From assembly GCA_965229635.1 (NCBI GenBank), contig OZ245894.1, positions 4,960,001-5,024,000 on the forward strand: DNA of 64,000 nucleotides, written 5' to 3'. The notes below the pieces were generated by a model. That model made no database searches, had not been told where the DNA came from, and saw nothing but the letters and a program-made list of their open reading frames with translations. Origin of the DNA: BQJU01 sp965229635 (GTDB lineage: Bacteria; Bacteroidota; Bacteroidia; Chitinophagales; Saprospiraceae). This document shows, piece after piece, positions 61,201 through 64,000 of the stretch; position 1 is the stretch's first letter, and every line of letters starts with the position of its first letter. The position numbers were made by a program, and so were the translations under genes.

Positions 61201-62709
61201 TTATACCAGTTTATTAGAGAACCATGCCTCCACCATTTCGGTTTCACGGCAGCTCCCCAAATTACAGGAAAACTCGTTCTTTTTAGGATGATATTGGTAC
61301 TCATCCTGCCATTGCGCCGCATGTTTACACAACTGTTCCACCGCATTGATGATGTAGTCAATTTCTTCATCGGTCATAACCGGATGTATGGACATGCGAA
61401 TCCAGCCCGGCTTATTGGTCAGGTCTCCAATACTGATCTGACTGGTGATGACATTGGAGATTTCTTCAGTAACCTGTAACAAATAATGGCCATAAGTCCC
61501 GGCACAAGAACAACCTCCACGCACCTGAATCCCAAATCGGTCATTGAGGAGTTTTACGCCAAGGTTATAATGCAAATCCTCCACATAAAAAGAGATCACC
61601 CCAAGCCGTTCCCGATGTTGAGCAGCCAACAGGTGCAAATTGGGAATCTGATCAAATCGCGTCCAGATGCGGTCCAGTATTTCTTTCTCTCTGGCCAAAA
61701 TATTGGAAACCCCCATTTGTTCCTTCAGCTGGATACAAAGGGCCACTTTCATGGTTTGCAGGAAGGCCGGCGTTCCTCCATCCTCCCTGGTTTCGATCTC
61801 ATCAATATACTTATGACCGCCCCAGGGATTGGTCCAATCCACAGTGCCACCACCGGGATTATCCGGCACGCGATTGCGGTATAGCTTAGGATCAAAGATC
61901 AGGATACCAGTTGTGGCCGGGCCACCGAGAAATTTGTGTGGGGAGAAATAGATTGCGTCCAGGTGCTGTAATTCATTTTCGGGACGCATTTCGATATCGA
62001 TATATGGCGCCGAACAGGCAAAATCCACAAAACACAGCCCGCCGTACCGGTGCATCAGCTCCGCCGCTTCGTGATAAGGCGTCTTAATACCCGTCACATT
62101 AGAACAGCTGGTAATTGCCGCAATCTTGGTCGTGCGATCCTTATATTTCAGCAATAACTCTTTAAGGTGTGCCAAATCCATCAGTCCCTCATCAGTGGGC
62201 TGGATGACCACCACATCAGCGATGGTTTCCAGCCAGGAGGTCTGGTTGGAATGGTGCTCCATGTGGCTGACAAAAATGATGGGCGTTTCCCTTTCGGGAA
62301 TATTGATTTCGGGGGCAAATTTTTCGTGAATCTTCAGTCCCAAAATGCGCTGAAATTTATTCACCACCCCCGTCATTCCCGAATTGGAAGAAATCAGGAT
62401 ATCACTTTTAGCTGCCCCAACGTGCTTTTTGATCAGGTCTTTAGCATGATGGTAAGCCATGGTCATTGTGGAGCCGGTCACATTGGTTTCGGTGTGAGTG
62501 TTAGCCACAAACGGCGCAATCTGTTGATTAAGAATATCTTCAATGGGTTGATACAATCGGCCACTTGCCGTCCAGTCGGCATAAACGATCCGCTTATTGC
62601 CGTAAGGCGATGCAAATTCCTGGTTGTAGCCGATCACTTTTTCCCGAAAGGGAGCAAAATACTGCTCTAACGTGGTGGTTTCGGATTGAATGTTGGAAAC
62701 AGGGTTCAT
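61201..62709 (-). CDS. aminotransferase class V-fold PLP enzyme, SufS-like
   Basis: 502 residues, longer than SufS (about 406). Same fold: KRIVYADWTASGRLYQPIED at the start, TNVTGSTMTMAYHHAKD, PLP lysine in AIYFSPHKFLGGPATTG, and C-terminal RGGCSCAGTYGHYLLQ with two cysteines. It belongs to the class V branch related to isopenicillin epimerase or cysteine desulfurases annotated only generally. A C-terminal extension with a CNLGSCRE motif (residues 483-490) could bind metal or a cluster. Operon with the adjacent cysteine desulfurase. Confidence 0.86.
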   Translation of the reverse strand: MNPVSNIQSETTTLEQYFAPFREKVIGYNQEFASPYGNKRIVYADWTASGRLYQPIEDILNQQIAPFVANTHTETNVTGSTMTMAYHHAKDLIKKHVGAAKSDILISSNSGMTGVVNKFQRILGLKIHEKFAPEINIPERETPIIFVSHMEHHSNQTSWLETIADVVVIQPTDEGLMDLAHLKELLLKYKDRTTKIAAITSCSNVTGIKTPYHEAAELMHRYGGLCFVDFACSAPYIDIEMRPENELQHLDAIYFSPHKFLGGPATTGILIFDPKLYRNRVPDNPGGGTVDWTNPWGGHKYIDEIETREDGGTPAFLQTMKVALCIQLKEQMGVSNILAREKEILDRIWTRFDQIPNLHLLAAQHRERLGVISFYVEDLHYNLGVKLLNDRFGIQVRGGCSCAGTYGHYLLQVTEEISNVITSQISIGDLTNKPGWIRMSIHPVMTDEEIDYIINAVEQLCKHAAQWQDEYQYHPKKNEFSCNLGSCRETEMVEAWFSNKLV

Positions 62710-62732
62710 CTCGGTTAGTTTTGGTTAGTAGA

Positions 62733-64000
62733 CTATAAGGCATCAATATCCCCCTTGATCTGTTGCACCAGTCGGGTGGCCTGGTCAATATCGGGTGCCT
62801 CGGCATAAATGCGGATAATGGGCTCTGTATTGGATTTACGCAAGTGCACCCAACTATCCTTAAAGTTAATCTTTAGTCCATCAATCTGGTTACAATCTTC
62901 TGACTGGTATTTCTCATACATTTTGAGCAAAAGCGCTTCCAGGTTTAGCATTGGGTCAAGGCTGATCTTATCTTTAACCATGGCGTAGTCGGGGTAAGTG
63001 GCCCGCAATTCACTGGCCGTTTTTCCGGCTTTCGCCAAATGAGACAGGAACAACGCCACTCCCGCCAGGGCATCACGACCGTAGTGCAAATCCGGAACAA
63101 TCACGCCTCCATTTCCTTCACCACCAATGACGGCGTTGACCATTTTCATTTGATTGACCACATTCACTTCGCCTACGGCACTGGCCGAATAGGTGCCCCC
63201 GTGCCGCTGAGTCACATCGCGCAAAGCGCGGGTAGAACTCAGATTGGAAACGGTATTGCCTTTACGATGCTGGAGCACATAATCCGCCACGGCCACCAGC
63301 GTGTATTCTTCACCAAATGGCCTTCCTTCTTCGGTTATCAAGGCAAGTCGGTCGACATCCGGGTCAACAGCAATCCCCAGGTCAGCTTTTTCTTCAACTA
63401 CTTTGGCGGCTAAATCCGTTAAATGTTCAGGAAGTGGTTCGGGGTTGTGCGCAAACTGACCATTGGGTTCACCGTTGAGTAAGATCACCTCACAATCAAG
63501 TTTTTCAAGCAATGGTGGCAGGGATATAGATCCCGTAGAATTGACACAATCGACCACCACTTTGAATTTCCGTTGGCGTATAGCGGCGGCATCTACCAGG
63601 TCGTATTGCAGAATGTGGTTGATATGACTATCCATCATACCCTCCTTATTTACATAAGTCCCTATTTTTTCCACCGGTGCATAGTCGATAGCTCCCTCAT
63701 CCAGCATTTGCAGTAAGCGAGCGCCATCATCAGCGGAAATAAATTCTCCTCTTTCGTTAATAAACTTTAGGGCGTTCCACTGTGCAGGATTATGACTGGC
63801 GGTAATGATGATACCGGCCCCCGCCTTCAAATCGGGAACGGCCATTTCCACGGTAGGCGTGGTGGACAACCCCAAATCGATCACATCGATACCAAGGCCA
63901 GTCAGGGTATTAGCAACCAATTGACTAACCATCGCTCCGGAAATTCGGGCGTCACGTCCGATGACGACCTTTGCGGGTTGATCGCGCTGTAAAAGCCACC
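62733..64000 (-). CDS. glmM: phosphoglucosamine mutase, 5' part outside window
   Basis: At least 422 residues; the frame is open to the window edge. The reading upstream of the ATG at 63932 continues in protein-like sequence (AKVVIGRDARISGAMVSQ), so the true start lies beyond base 64000. Alpha-D-phosphohexomutase: active serine in GIIITASHNPAQWNALKF, Mg site AVDPDVDRLAL, sugar-binding GEGNGGVIV, C-terminal RKSNTEPIIRIYAEA. Best fit is GlmM (glucosamine-6-P to glucosamine-1-P, cell wall), though mannomutase activity cannot be excluded. 23 nt before the class V PLP gene. Confidence 0.9.
   Translation of the reverse strand, partial: WLLQRDQPAKVVIGRDARISGAMVSQLVANTLTGLGIDVIDLGLSTTPTVEMAVPDLKAGAGIIITASHNPAQWNALKFINERGEFISADDGARLLQMLDEGAIDYAPVEKIGTYVNKEGMMDSHINHILQYDLVDAAAIRQRKFKVVVDCVNSTGSISLPPLLEKLDCEVILLNGEPNGQFAHNPEPLPEHLTDLAAKVVEEKADLGIAVDPDVDRLALITEEGRPFGEEYTLVAVADYVLQHRKGNTVSNLSSTRALRDVTQRHGGTYSASAVGEVNVVNQMKMVNAVIGGEGNGGVIVPDLHYGRDALAGVALFLSHLAKAGKTASELRATYPDYAMVKDKISLDPMLNLEALLLKMYEKYQSEDCNQIDGLKINFKDSWVHLRKSNTEPIIRIYAEAPDIDQATRLVQQIKGDIDAL

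Overview
Most of this window (from about 8.5 kb to the right edge) reads as chromosome of a free-living Bacteroidota, most likely from the Saprospiria (Lewinella/Haliscomenobacter-like). The support is several large secreted proteins with type IX secretion (T9SS) sorting domains, one with a gliding-motility-type C-terminal domain; TAnnTTTG-type -7 promoter motifs; ECF sigma, anti-sigma and beta-barrel gene sets; and large TPR and TIR proteins typical of that group. These genes use the standard genetic code.

The left part is different. From base 1 to about 7.0 kb, and again at 8,101-8,445, open frames appear only if TGA is read as an amino acid. I reconstructed 22 compact ORFs there on both strands. 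They hold about 69 in-frame TGA codons, and 20 of the 21 visible stops lie in frames that contain TGA; all 21 visible stops are TAA or TAG. TGA fits glycine (CGKKP, FDNG and GESAV contexts) and not tryptophan, which is encoded by TGG in the same proteins. This is genetic code 25, known from Absconditabacteria (SR1) and Gracilibacteria. The genes are small, overlapping and phage- or plasmid-like: zinc-ribbon proteins, an HTH protein, an ImmA/IrrE-like fragment and single-TM proteins. Between two recoded blocks sit a RadC-type gene and a partner (7,162-7,930) that use no TGA. To the right lies an ordinary Bacteroidota integration module (8,546-11,085: two accessory proteins, a coiled-coil protein and a tyrosine recombinase), which abuts the 5' half of a tRNA-Pro(GGG) gene cut in its anticodon stem (11,184-11,226). 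Either a mobile element in a Bacteroidota chromosome carries code-25 cargo, or the contig is chimeric near 7.0-8.5 kb.

Chromosomal layout: a T9SS adhesin-like protein (12-14.3 kb); a Saprospiria-specific protein, a CBS protein, an FAD-dependent dehydrogenase, a membrane protein and a GH113-like lipoprotein (14.5-21.9 kb); xseAB (22-23.4 kb); an A+T-rich island with an esterase, a hairpin-dense spacer and a two-gene set (small helical protein plus giant TPR protein) sharing a glycine-rich strand motif (24-28.7 kb); a 1,517-residue T9SS type B protein (29-33.5 kb) and a 164-bp palindromic element; a DinB/TetR/hydrolase operon with a palindromic operator; folK, a deoxynucleoside kinase, accD and hemE (36-39.2 kb); a symporter followed by a three-gene operon ending in a TIR-TPR-SDR fusion (39.4-45.4 kb); an ECF sigma/anti-sigma-barrel/lipoprotein operon (45.4-48.5 kb); another T9SS protein; rarA; an alkaline phosphatase; an acyl-CoA dehydrogenase; a MATE exporter; oligopeptidase B; two adjacent class V PLP enzymes; and the 5'-truncated view of a phosphoglucosamine mutase at the right edge.

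The main points for follow-up are the code-25 segment and its boundary with standard-code DNA, the structured intergenic RNA candidate inside it, the paired TPR conflict-like genes, and the TIR-TPR-SDR fusion whose TIR domain lacks the usual catalytic glutamate.
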